From assembly GCF_910588395.1 (NCBI RefSeq), contig NZ_CAJUPA010000001.1, positions 1 through 64,000 on the forward strand: a stretch of 64,000 bases of DNA, read 5' to 3'. A model generated the notes under the pieces. The model was not told where the DNA came from. It searched no databases and worked only from the letters and a program-made list of their open reading frames with translations. A program made the position numbers and the translations under genes. Source of the stretch: an uncultured Faecalibaculum sp. GTDB lineage: Bacteria; Bacillota_I; Bacilli_A; Erysipelotrichales; Erysipelotrichaceae. The first letter of the stretch is position 1; each line of letters begins with the position of its first letter. This document shows positions 1 to 7,116 of this stretch, piece after piece.

Positions 1-53
1 CAGTGCCGAACGGCACGCTGGGTGGTGTGAGAGGGACCTAGTCTCTACTCGAT
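1..53 (+). mobile_element. 3' end of a group II intron (domains V-VI), cut by window edge
   Basis: The first bases form a domain V-like hairpin tip (GTGCCG/CGGCAC around an AA), then GGTGGTGTGAGAGG, then a short domain VI-like hairpin (GAGA ... TCTC), ending CTACTCGAT. From memory this order and the TACTCGAT end are the usual 3' terminus of bacterial group II introns. The intron body and any reverse transcriptase gene would lie before base 1. It sits about 75 bp beyond the yitT stop codon, in the 3' intergenic space of that gene. Bases 54-128 show nothing else clear. Confidence 0.65.
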
Positions 54-128
54 TCGTGACATGTATCTGTTATCGTCGTTCGGACTGACTGCCCTGTCTT
101 CATGGCGCAGCCATGCATCGGCGCGGGC

Positions 129-1037
129 TCATTCAATGGGCTGCTGGTAGAAAGACCCGTAGAAGCTGCTGGTGTTGAAGGTATTCACCAGGACTTTGGG
201 ATCGACTTTCCGCACGTTGGCGATCACGTCCGGGAGTTCGTAGGAAGAAATCACGGCCTGGCAGATGTAATACTTCCGTCCGGAGTAGGCACCGGTGGCG
301 TCAATGATGGACATGCCGTGGCGGCAGACGGTGAAAAACGCATCGGCGACCTGGTCGGGGTCGGTGGTGGTGAACTGCACGGTGACCTGGGAGTAGCGCT
401 GGTAGAGGGAGGATATCGCTTTGGTGGAGAGGAACTGGAAGAGGATGGAATATCCGGCGGCGAGCCAGCCGAAGGAGAATCCATAGAGCACGTACATGAC
501 ACAGTTGGCGTAGAAGACATACTCGAATATGCTCTTGTGCAGTTTCGTGCTGACGTACTGGGCGATGAAGTCTGTTCCGCCGGTGCTTCCCCCGGCGCGC
601 AATGCCAGGGCAATGGTGAAGCCCCAGCCGATGCCGCCGAAGAGGATGTTCAGCACTTTGTCTTCCACCAGGGGGGTGAATGTGAAGATTTCCAGGAAGA
701 CGGAGACCAGGGTGAACTGCATGGCGGTGAGCATGACGAAGCGCTTGGAGATGCGTTTGTAGGCCCAGAGGGCGGCGGGGACGTTCAGAAGCAGAATGCC
801 CAGAGAGGTGGAGAACGGAATGCCGATTCTGGCCAGGACTTTCTGCATGAACAGCGCGATGCCGGTGAAACCGCCGGAGATCAGGTTGCAGGGTTCCATG
901 AAGACCTGCATGACGAATGTCTGTCCCAGGGCGCTGAGGATGATCATGAGGATGGAGATGCACAGATGGATGTGTTTGTTCTGTTTATCGAGTTCCCGGA
1001 TGCTGGGAAGCTGTTTCAGTGGATTTCTGGGTTTCAT
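129..1037 (-). CDS. YitT family membrane protein (DUF161/DUF2179)
   Basis: A 302-aa integral membrane protein. The first ~200 residues hold about five hydrophobic segments, including a glycine-rich GGSTGGTDFIAQY stretch typical of the YitT/DUF161 family. The last ~90 residues form a soluble DUF2179-like domain (QVTVQFTTTDP onwards). Length matches the family. The start at 1037 is chosen because AGAAGGTG lies five bases upstream of it; an in-frame ATG 21 codons earlier lacks such a site. The family role is poorly known (membrane transport or regulation is suspected). It is transcribed divergently from the capA-like gene. Confidence 0.85.
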   Translation of the reverse strand: MKPRNPLKQLPSIRELDKQNKHIHLCISILMIILSALGQTFVMQVFMEPCNLISGGFTGIALFMQKVLARIGIPFSTSLGILLLNVPAALWAYKRISKRFVMLTAMQFTLVSVFLEIFTFTPLVEDKVLNILFGGIGWGFTIALALRAGGSTGGTDFIAQYVSTKLHKSIFEYVFYANCVMYVLYGFSFGWLAAGYSILFQFLSTKAISSLYQRYSQVTVQFTTTDPDQVADAFFTVCRHGMSIIDATGAYSGRKYYICQAVISSYELPDVIANVRKVDPKVLVNTFNTSSFYGSFYQQPIE

Positions 1038-1117
1038 TTTTACACCTTCTGGAGCTATCATAGCGGATTTTACGGAATAACCAACAGCAATTGAATTCAA
1101 AATGATAAACTTTATTC

Positions 1118-2332
1118 ATGATGAGAAAAAGAACAAGGAAGCCCGGGTACAGTCTGGTCTGCGCTGCGCTGTGTCTGGGTCTGGCAGGCTGCACCGGAAG
1201 CGGGACCGGTTCTGCGCCGGTTCCCGGCGAGGCTGCGGATCAGGGAGAACAGACTGCGCATACTGCGTCGTTCACGTTTACGGGCGTGGGGGACAATCTG
1301 CTGCATGATACGCTGTTTGTGTATCATGAACAGGATACCGGAAACCGGGATTATTCCGGGATGTATTCGGAAGTGACGCCGTATTTTCAGAAGTCCGATC
1401 TGTCGTACATCAACTTCGAGACACCCTGTGCCGGGGATGCATTCGGTCTGAGCGGCTATCCGTCTTTCAATGGACCGCTGGAGATGATTGATACGCTGGC
1501 GGGGATGGGACTGAACTGGTTCTCCACCAGTTCCAATCACTCCATGGATGCCGGAGCGGATGGTCTGCTGGCGGAGATGGCGTATGTGAATGAGAAGTAT
1601 CCGGAGATTTTCTATACAGGCACCTATCCAGATGCCCAGAGTCAGAATATCCCGGCGGTGATGGAGATCAACGGAATCCGGGTGGGATTGGCGAGTTTCA
1701 CGTACGGACTGAATGGCTATGTGCTGCCGGAGGACAAGCCCTGGCTGGTGAATGTCTTTGTGAAGAACGAGGAGACCGGAGAAGTGGACTACGATCTGAT
1801 GGACCGGATTCTGGATCCGCTGATTGCCCAGAGCGATGTGCAGATCGTGTCGATGCACTGGGGTGTGGAGTACCAGAACCAGCCCAATGACATGCAGAAG
1901 GCAGTGGCACAGTATCTCCATGACAAAGGGGTGGAGGCGGTGATCGGTTCGCATCCCCATGTGATACAGCCGGCGGAGATCATCAAAAGCGCGGATCAGG
2001 AAACGCTGGTGTACTATTCCCTGGGAAATTTCATTTCCGGACAGGACCAGAATTACACGATGGTGGGCGGTATGGCGCAGTTTACGATGAATTACGACTT
2101 TGATGCGAAAATAGCCACGATCACCGACCCGAGTTTCACGCCGACAGTGACGTGGATATCGTCGGATCTGCGCCGCTACAATACGCAGCTGCTGCAGGAC
2201 TATACCGATGATGAGGCAGCGAGTCAGTATGTGACGCTGGTGCAGGGTCAGAACTGCAGCCGGCGATATGTGAAGGAATACGTGGAACAGGTCATGGGTC
2301 AGCCGGAGGGGATCAGAATCGTGACGGAGTGA
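1118..2332 (+). CDS. CapA-family (PGA_cap) lipoprotein, metallophosphoesterase-like
   Basis: 404 aa. The N-terminus is a lipoprotein signal: basic MMRKRTRKP, a hydrophobic run, then lipobox LAGC, with Cys acylated in this class. The mature part reads as the PGA_cap/CapA fold: FTGVGDNLLHD near the start, NFETP, SSNHSMDAG, MHWGVEYQ, IGSHPHVIQP and YSLGNFISGQ, which are the metal-binding Asp/Asn/His motifs of this calcineurin-like superfamily. CapA members act in poly-gamma-glutamate or surface polymer export. No capBCE genes are nearby, so a capsule role is not shown; a solitary surface hydrolase is as likely. Two in-frame ATGs (1118, 1121) can serve as start. Confidence 0.85.
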   Translation: MMRKRTRKPGYSLVCAALCLGLAGCTGSGTGSAPVPGEAADQGEQTAHTASFTFTGVGDNLLHDTLFVYHEQDTGNRDYSGMYSEVTPYFQKSDLSYINFETPCAGDAFGLSGYPSFNGPLEMIDTLAGMGLNWFSTSSNHSMDAGADGLLAEMAYVNEKYPEIFYTGTYPDAQSQNIPAVMEINGIRVGLASFTYGLNGYVLPEDKPWLVNVFVKNEETGEVDYDLMDRILDPLIAQSDVQIVSMHWGVEYQNQPNDMQKAVAQYLHDKGVEAVIGSHPHVIQPAEIIKSADQETLVYYSLGNFISGQDQNYTMVGGMAQFTMNYDFDAKIATITDPSFTPTVTWISSDLRRYNTQLLQDYTDDEAASQYVTLVQGQNCSRRYVKEYVEQVMGQPEGIRIVTE

Positions 2333-2442
2333 GTCTGGCGCAGTACTGGCCGGAGGGTCGCTGTTTGCGTTTCCCTGCCAATGGTAGCGTCAGTCAAAGA
2401 CAGCTGTCAGCGAATGGTGATTGTCAAATTGGAATCCATGAT

Positions 2443-2471
2443 AGCGAAGGCGTGTCTGCCTTCGCTTTTTT
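2443..2471 (+). terminator. Intrinsic terminator of the capA-like gene
   Basis: Perfect 9-bp stem AGCGAAGGC / GCCTTCGCT with a 6-nt loop followed by a T run, 110 bp after the stop codon. Confidence 0.85.
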
Positions 2472-2531
2472 GGCTGCAGGCAATCGTTCACCCATTCGCT
2501 GTCTGGCTGATGCACCTCACAGGTGGCGGCA

Positions 2532-3311
2532 ATGAAACCGGTCTATGATGCCTGTATGACGCATACATGTGAACAGCAGTTTAAGCTGCAGGATCTGAAT
2601 GTCCATGTTTTCCCTTCTCTGTCGCCGCATGCACCGGTGGTGTATCTTCATGGTCTGGATGGATACAGCCGGAATGTGCTGCCTTTGCTGGAGAAGGAAG
2701 ATCTCCCTGATTTTTCCCTGGTGACAGTCACGGTTCCTTATGACCGATGGAGTGTCATTCTGGCTCCCTGGTCAACGCCCGCGGGCTGGCCGCAGTATGT
2801 CGCCTGTCAGAAGGGAGCGCCAGACTATCTGCCTGTGTTTCTGCAGGAGATTGTGCCGGAGGCGGAGCGGCGTTTGAGGGAGCCTGGCCCGCGGATTCTT
2901 GCAGGGTATTCCCTGGCGGGTCTCTTTGCCTTGTGGGTCATGTGTCGTACACCGGATTTCAGCCGGGTTGCGGCAGCGTCCCCTTCCCTGTGGTTTCCCG
3001 GCTTTCAAAACTGGTTTCTGCAGCAGTCTGTTCCTGCATTGCCGGAAAGCATCTTCCTGTCCTGCTCCGAAGAGGAATACAACACGGATAACGAGTATCT
3101 TGCTCCGGAGAAGCCCGCACTGGAAGCTGTTGAGCGCTGGTGCAGAGAGCACGCTATTCAAGCCGTCTTCCAGCTGGATCCCGGCAACCATTATCAGGAT
3201 GTGCTGCAGCGGACAGCCACAGCGATTGCCTGGGTACTGATGCATCCTGCAGCGAACAGATCAGCTGCCCGCAAGCTGCCTGAGATCTCCGGTAGCCGCC
3301 TCCCGGCATGA
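2532..3311 (+). CDS. Alpha/beta hydrolase, putative esterase (Fes/IroE-like fold)
   Basis: 259 aa with no signal peptide. VVYLHGLDGYSRN gives the oxyanion-side HG motif, and GYSLAG near residue 125 is the nucleophile elbow (G-x-S-x-G). GNHYQD near residue 225 supplies a plausible catalytic His. This layout is that of the putative esterase family (enterochelin esterase, acyl-carrier hydrolases). The substrate cannot be read from sequence. The start at 2532 has AGGTGG six bases upstream; a GTG three codons earlier is also open. It stands alone between the capA terminator and the tRNA genes. Confidence 0.8.
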   Translation: MKPVYDACMTHTCEQQFKLQDLNVHVFPSLSPHAPVVYLHGLDGYSRNVLPLLEKEDLPDFSLVTVTVPYDRWSVILAPWSTPAGWPQYVACQKGAPDYLPVFLQEIVPEAERRLREPGPRILAGYSLAGLFALWVMCRTPDFSRVAAASPSLWFPGFQNWFLQQSVPALPESIFLSCSEEEYNTDNEYLAPEKPALEAVERWCREHAIQAVFQLDPGNHYQDVLQRTATAIAWVLMHPAANRSAARKLPEISGSRLPA

Positions 3312-3400
3312 TTTGATCATCCGTCTTTTACAATACCCCGCTTCTGTTTTGTTCCCCGGTTTCGCCTTCTTGGTTTTGCCGTAATGAAAATAAAAAAATG

Positions 3401-3443
3401 CTTGCGCCAATTCCGTATTCACGGTATTATAAACAGGCGCAAG
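3401..3443 (+). promoter_or_regulatory. tRNA promoter inside an 8-bp inverted repeat
   Basis: -35 TTGCGC (3402-3407), 17-bp spacer, -10 TATTAT (3425-3430), start expected near 3437, just before tRNA-Cys. CTTGCGCC (3401-3408) and GGCGCAAG (3436-3443) are exact inverted repeats covering the -35 box and the likely start point. Confidence 0.6.
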
Positions 3444-3449
3444 CGACAT

Positions 3450-3524
3450 GGTTCCGTAGCCAAGAGGCTAAGGCAATAGACTGCAACTCTGTGACCGCCA
3501 GTTCGAATCTGGCCGGAACCTCCA
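3450..3524 (+). tRNA. tRNA-Cys (anticodon GCA)
   Basis: The 7-bp acceptor stem GGTTCCG/CGGAACC closes with discriminator T and an encoded CCA. The anticodon stem ATAGA/TCTGT has loop CTGCAAC, anticodon GCA. The T-loop is GTTCGAAT. It is followed after three bases by tRNA-Leu, so both are probably one transcript. Confidence 0.97.
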
Positions 3525-3527
3525 TTT

Positions 3528-3614
3528 GGGGATATGGCGAAATCGGCAGACGCAACGGACTTAAAATCCGTTGAGAGCAATCTCGTGCGGGTTCAAGTCC
3601 CGCTGTCCCCACCA
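3528..3614 (+). tRNA. tRNA-Leu (anticodon TAA)
   Basis: The acceptor stem GGGGATA/TGTCCCC ends with ACCA. The anticodon loop CTTAAAA gives UAA. A long variable arm (GAGAGCAATCTC) is typical of class II tRNA-Leu. The T-loop is GTTCAAGT. Confidence 0.97.
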
Positions 3615-3679
3615 ACGGACATAAAAACTGGGGCCACATGGTCCTTTTTTTATCATTATTATGGAAAGGAGTTCCCTGT

Positions 3680-4315
3680 ATGGCAGATCTCATTCTCTTT
3701 GATCTGGACGGTACACTCACCGATCCGGAAGAAGGCATCACCAATTCAGTGGTATATGCTCTGAAAACCTACGGCATTGAAGAAACCAACGCCAACTGCA
3801 GGCGATTCATCGGACCTCCTCTGGGACCGGAGCTGCAGAAAGTCTATGGAGTGGATCCACGGGAATCCGTGCTCCGTTTCCGGGAATACTTCGAGGACAA
3901 AGGCATATACGAAAACAAGCTGTATCCGGACACCATCCAGGTTCTGGAAACCCTGAAAAAAGCCGGAAAAACCCTCGCTGTGGCGACTTCCAAACCGGAA
4001 GTGTCTGCAGAAATCGTTTTGAAACACTTCGGCATCCGCCAGTACTTCGATGGTGTCTTCGGGGCTTCTCTGGACGAATCCAAAGTCCACAAGGCCGACA
4101 TCATCCAGGAGGCGCTGGATGCCTTTCCCGGGCAGTCTGCCATCATGATCGGCGACCGGGAGCATGACATTCTGGGAGCCAAAGCCCATGGACTTCCCTC
4201 CATCGGTCTGCTCTCCGGTTTCGGATCCCGCCAGGAACTGGAAGATGCCGGAGCGGATATCATTGTGAATTCGCTGGCAGACACCCTTCCCTGCCTGCTG
4301 GATGAGAAATCCTGA
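3680..4315 (+). CDS. HAD-superfamily phosphatase (phosphoglycolate phosphatase-like, Gph type)
   Basis: 211 aa. Motif I is FDLDGTLTD at residues 6-14, motif II is VATSKP, and motif IV is MIGDREHD. A helical cap lies between I and II (HAD subfamily IA). This matches the Gph/PGP-like phosphatases that hydrolyse small sugar phosphates such as 2-phosphoglycolate; exact substrate not resolvable. The start at 3680 is set by AAAGGAG eight bases upstream; 14 extra in-frame codons upstream overlap the spacer after tRNA-Leu and lack a ribosome site. It may be cotranscribed with the tRNAs. Confidence 0.85.
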   Translation: MADLILFDLDGTLTDPEEGITNSVVYALKTYGIEETNANCRRFIGPPLGPELQKVYGVDPRESVLRFREYFEDKGIYENKLYPDTIQVLETLKKAGKTLAVATSKPEVSAEIVLKHFGIRQYFDGVFGASLDESKVHKADIIQEALDAFPGQSAIMIGDREHDILGAKAHGLPSIGLLSGFGSRQELEDAGADIIVNSLADTLPCLLDEKS

Positions 4316-4335
4316 TTCTTCCTGATATGCATAAC

Positions 4336-4376
4336 AGAGCCGGAACAGCTTTTGTCAGCTGCCCCGGCTCTTTTTT
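4336..4376 (+). terminator. Intrinsic terminator of the HAD gene
   Basis: AGAGCCGG / CCGGCTCT stem followed by T6, 20 bp after the stop codon. Confidence 0.85.
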
Positions 4377-4535
4377 GTTCCGGCGGTTTCGATCAGTTCC
4401 TGTTGCAGTTCGGCCATTGCGGATGAGTCCGCTGCAGCTTTTCAATCCGATAGTCAGTTATCTTGCTGCTGCCTTCAGCCATACACCGGTCTCTGTCGGT
4501 TCCGCCTCTGACTGCAGTATAGCAGGCAATCAGCG

Positions 4536-4569
4536 AGGAAAAAGAAAACTGGCAGAAGCTGCCAGTTTT
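4536..4569 (-). terminator. Intrinsic terminator of the BI-1 gene
   Basis: 11-bp perfect stem (AAAACTGGCAG / CTGCCAGTTTT) with a 3-nt loop, and TCTTTTTCC following on the minus strand. Confidence 0.85.
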
Positions 4570-4578
4570 CCGGAATGA

Positions 4579-5271
4579 TCAGTTGTTGCTGGAGCGGCTG
4601 CCCAGAAGACGAAGGATGTACAGGAAAATGTTGATGAAATCCAGATACAGTTCCAGCGCCATGAAAATGGCCATTTTGCCTTCCATCATCGTGCCTTCGG
4701 TCTGCGCCAGCAGAGCCGGCAGCCGCTGAATGTCCCAGATCGTGAGGCCGGTGAAGACAATCAGTCCCAGGATGGCGATGAGTCTCATCATCATCGGTAC
4801 CCGGAAGATCAGCATCACCAGCTGTGTGATCACCAGCGCCAGCAGCGCACAGAAGCAGATCGTGCCGATTTTGGTCATATCCCGCTTTGTGGTCAGTCCA
4901 ACGGCCACCATGCAGAGGAAATAGACCGCACTGACCAGAAATGCCAGGGCAATCGTGCCCAGATCATAGACATAGGCAAGACTGGTCAGGGAGATGCCCA
5001 TGGTGGCTGCGTACAGGATGTACAGCGCCTTCATGGTGGATTCCCTCATGCGGTACAGGCCGGCACTGATGGCTATGGTCAGAACGATCTGAACCAGAGC
5101 CAGGATCAGACTCAGCGCGGGCATGTTTATCAGGAGATTGAGAAACGTACCGCTGGAATACAGCAGCGCGGAAACAGCGAAGGTAATCACCAGCCCGCCG
5201 GCCATCCATCCATAGCTTTCCAGCATGGCTTTCCGGATGCGGTCAGGGGAATACACAGAATAGAGATTCAT
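4579..5271 (-). CDS. Bax inhibitor-1 (BI-1/YccA) family membrane protein
   Basis: 230 aa with seven hydrophobic segments and almost no loops, as in the YccA/YbhL family. The signature TGLTIWDIQRL (about residue 180) with its conserved Asp is present, and a C-terminal helix ends in basic and polar residues. Known relatives modulate the FtsH protease or act as pH-dependent cation leak channels. It starts 31 bp after the stop of the P-loop kinase gene on the same strand, so the two are likely cotranscribed. A dedicated ribosome site is weak (AGAAAGTG). Confidence 0.85.
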   Translation of the reverse strand: MNLYSVYSPDRIRKAMLESYGWMAGGLVITFAVSALLYSSGTFLNLLINMPALSLILALVQIVLTIAISAGLYRMRESTMKALYILYAATMGISLTSLAYVYDLGTIALAFLVSAVYFLCMVAVGLTTKRDMTKIGTICFCALLALVITQLVMLIFRVPMMMRLIAILGLIVFTGLTIWDIQRLPALLAQTEGTMMEGKMAIFMALELYLDFINIFLYILRLLGSRSSNN

Positions 5272-5302
5272 GCGTCAATTCACTTTCTAATCGGTCTGAT
5301 TG

Positions 5303-7000
5303 TTATTCCTCGGTGATGAAGGACAGCAGCTGGTTGGCCGCATCATTGATTCCATCCCGGTTTTCCTTGTCGAATCCCAGGTGGGTGTAAATCTCACCGA
5401 GATAGGTGCCGTTCTTCTTCAGTGCGGTGAAAACCTCGTCAATGATGGGTTCGCAGACTTCCTGTTTCTGCATCGGTCCGAAGGGGTTCGCGAAATAGGT
5501 GGTGGAAATGCCCACTTCCTGAGTTGTGCCCAGTGCCATCCGCTTGCCCATCTTGCAGGTTTCCTTGGCTTCTTCCACAGACAGTTCGGTCATGCCCAGT
5601 TTGTCCGTATAGTTGTTGGCGTAGCAGAACAGATCGATGGGATGGTTGTGCACCACAACGCGGTAGGGAGCCGCCGGAGAAACCATCCGGGCGTTCTTGT
5701 TTTCGGGACCCATGAAAATGGACCGGTCCATATCCCGGTAAGCTGTGCCCGGATCCAGGTCATCCAGCCGGACAAAAGCGCCGATTTCCGTTCCCTGTCC
5801 GTAGGGAACACCGTTTTCCAGGTGAATGGTGCCCATATCATCAAAGACAACTTCGATGTCCTTGATCTTGTCCTTGCCCGCTGCCTTCAGAGCTTCAATG
5901 GACTCAGATTTCCCTGCGCCGGAATCGCCCATGAGCATGATGCCCTTCTTGCGGCCATCCTTCAGGGTGATGTTCACGAAGGCGCCGTGAATGGGCAGCC
6001 AGCCTTTTTCCATCATGGCCAGGTTGTGCAGCGTCAGGGACATTTTCTTCAGATATCCGAAGTATTCGATCCGGGGGTGATCGGAAATGCAGCCAACCCA
6101 GATGTCGTTGTCGGTATCGTGATAGAACTCAGTGGCGTTTTTGCCGTCTTCGTTGCCGAAAATCACCACCAGGTCCGGTTTGGCACTGGTTTCTTCCTTC
6201 GTGGCAATTTCAAACAGGTTTGCCAGAGACAGGGCACTGGCGGTGTATTTTGCATTGAAATACACATAGCACAGCAGACCGCCCACCTTCATGGGGAAGC
6301 AGAACCATTCCTCGGGGTTCAGGTTCAGGTAGTTCATCGGGTTGACATCCGTTTCCGTGAACATGCCGGTCCGCTTGCTGGATTTCGGATGCAGGATCAT
6401 GGGTGTGCGCAGCATGACGGTGTCAATGACCGGAATCTCAGCCAGTTTCTCGTAACCTTCTGCGAAAGGCGCCTCCTGGTGGTGAACCGAGAAGCAGGCA
6501 TTGGTGCCAGCCTGCACCTGACGGTAGACCAGGTTGGGGCGGCCTTTGAGTTTTTCCTCAAACAGACGGTAGGTCCGCAGGATCAGGTCATTGAGATGGG
6601 AATCTTTGTACACCAGGGTATTGATCCCGAAATCCGGTGCATTGTCGGAAGTCATGAAGCCAAAACGCTGGAGGCTTCGCCATTCGTGATAGGCGTCTTC
6701 GATGATCTCCAGGAGAAGATCCACGTCTTTCAGATACGGGCTCTCGATTTCATCCAGCTGGAAGACAGCGAGTTCTCTCAGAAAATGAACGACTTTGACC
6801 GCTGCTTCGGCGGTGGAATACTTTCCGTCCTGGCGCAGATAGTCATACATCTCGGGGTTTGCTTCTTTCTGCTGTCCGATGAAGTAAGTCACGAACTTCA
6901 GAAAAGCGGGAGAAGCCAGCAGGGTTTCCCGGTTCTTGGGGTAGGACTGGGAATAGTTCAGAAGTACCTGCCGGTTGCCGATGTGGATGTTTTTGTTCAT
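5303..7000 (-). CDS. Large P-loop phosphotransferase of the HPr kinase / PEP carboxykinase fold
   Basis: 565 aa. A Walker A loop MGDSGAGKSES lies at about residues 357-367, followed by VFDDMG some 20 residues later. The GxSGxGKSE form resembles HPr kinase rather than ATP-PEPCK (GxSGTGKTT). The whole protein is much longer than HPr kinase (~310 aa) and closer to PEPCK length, with a ~340-residue N-terminal part of unassigned function. Related proteins are, from memory, annotated as PEP carboxykinase-like in clostridia and erysipelotrichia. It could phosphorylate a small molecule or HPr. The start at 7000 is fixed by AAGGAGC seven bases upstream. Confidence 0.65.
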   Translation of the reverse strand: MNKNIHIGNRQVLLNYSQSYPKNRETLLASPAFLKFVTYFIGQQKEANPEMYDYLRQDGKYSTAEAAVKVVHFLRELAVFQLDEIESPYLKDVDLLLEIIEDAYHEWRSLQRFGFMTSDNAPDFGINTLVYKDSHLNDLILRTYRLFEEKLKGRPNLVYRQVQAGTNACFSVHHQEAPFAEGYEKLAEIPVIDTVMLRTPMILHPKSSKRTGMFTETDVNPMNYLNLNPEEWFCFPMKVGGLLCYVYFNAKYTASALSLANLFEIATKEETSAKPDLVVIFGNEDGKNATEFYHDTDNDIWVGCISDHPRIEYFGYLKKMSLTLHNLAMMEKGWLPIHGAFVNITLKDGRKKGIMLMGDSGAGKSESIEALKAAGKDKIKDIEVVFDDMGTIHLENGVPYGQGTEIGAFVRLDDLDPGTAYRDMDRSIFMGPENKNARMVSPAAPYRVVVHNHPIDLFCYANNYTDKLGMTELSVEEAKETCKMGKRMALGTTQEVGISTTYFANPFGPMQKQEVCEPIIDEVFTALKKNGTYLGEIYTHLGFDKENRDGINDAANQLLSFITEE

Positions 7001-7059
7001 GGGGTTGCTCCTTCCTTGGGAATTCCAGGCCAGTCTCCGGCTCAATAGGAGGCTGGAGT

Positions 7060-7115
7060 TGCTTGAAACAAACTATACTCTACCATATGAACACCTGTAT
7101 TTCAATGAAATACAG
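7060..7115 (-). promoter_or_regulatory. Candidate promoter and operator of the P-loop kinase gene
   Basis: A perfect 10-bp inverted repeat with a single central base (CTGTATTTCA at 7095-7104, TGAAATACAG at 7106-7115) lies immediately after the proS stop. Read on the minus strand it contains a -35-like TTGAAA, with TAGAGT 17 bp on. No T run follows, so it looks more like an operator than a terminator. Confidence 0.45.
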
Positions 7116-7116
7116 T

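Noticed and set aside
102..1094. Plus-strand frame opposite yitT
   Set aside because: Composition rich in G/E/H/D typical of an antisense shadow; the YitT membrane protein is clear.
2329..2535. Short frame between the capA-like gene and the esterase gene
   Set aside because: It runs through the terminator at 2443-2471 and lacks a ribosome site.
5300..7048. Plus-strand frame opposite the P-loop kinase gene
   Set aside because: No start context and no family resemblance; the minus-strand frame has a ribosome site and Walker A motif.
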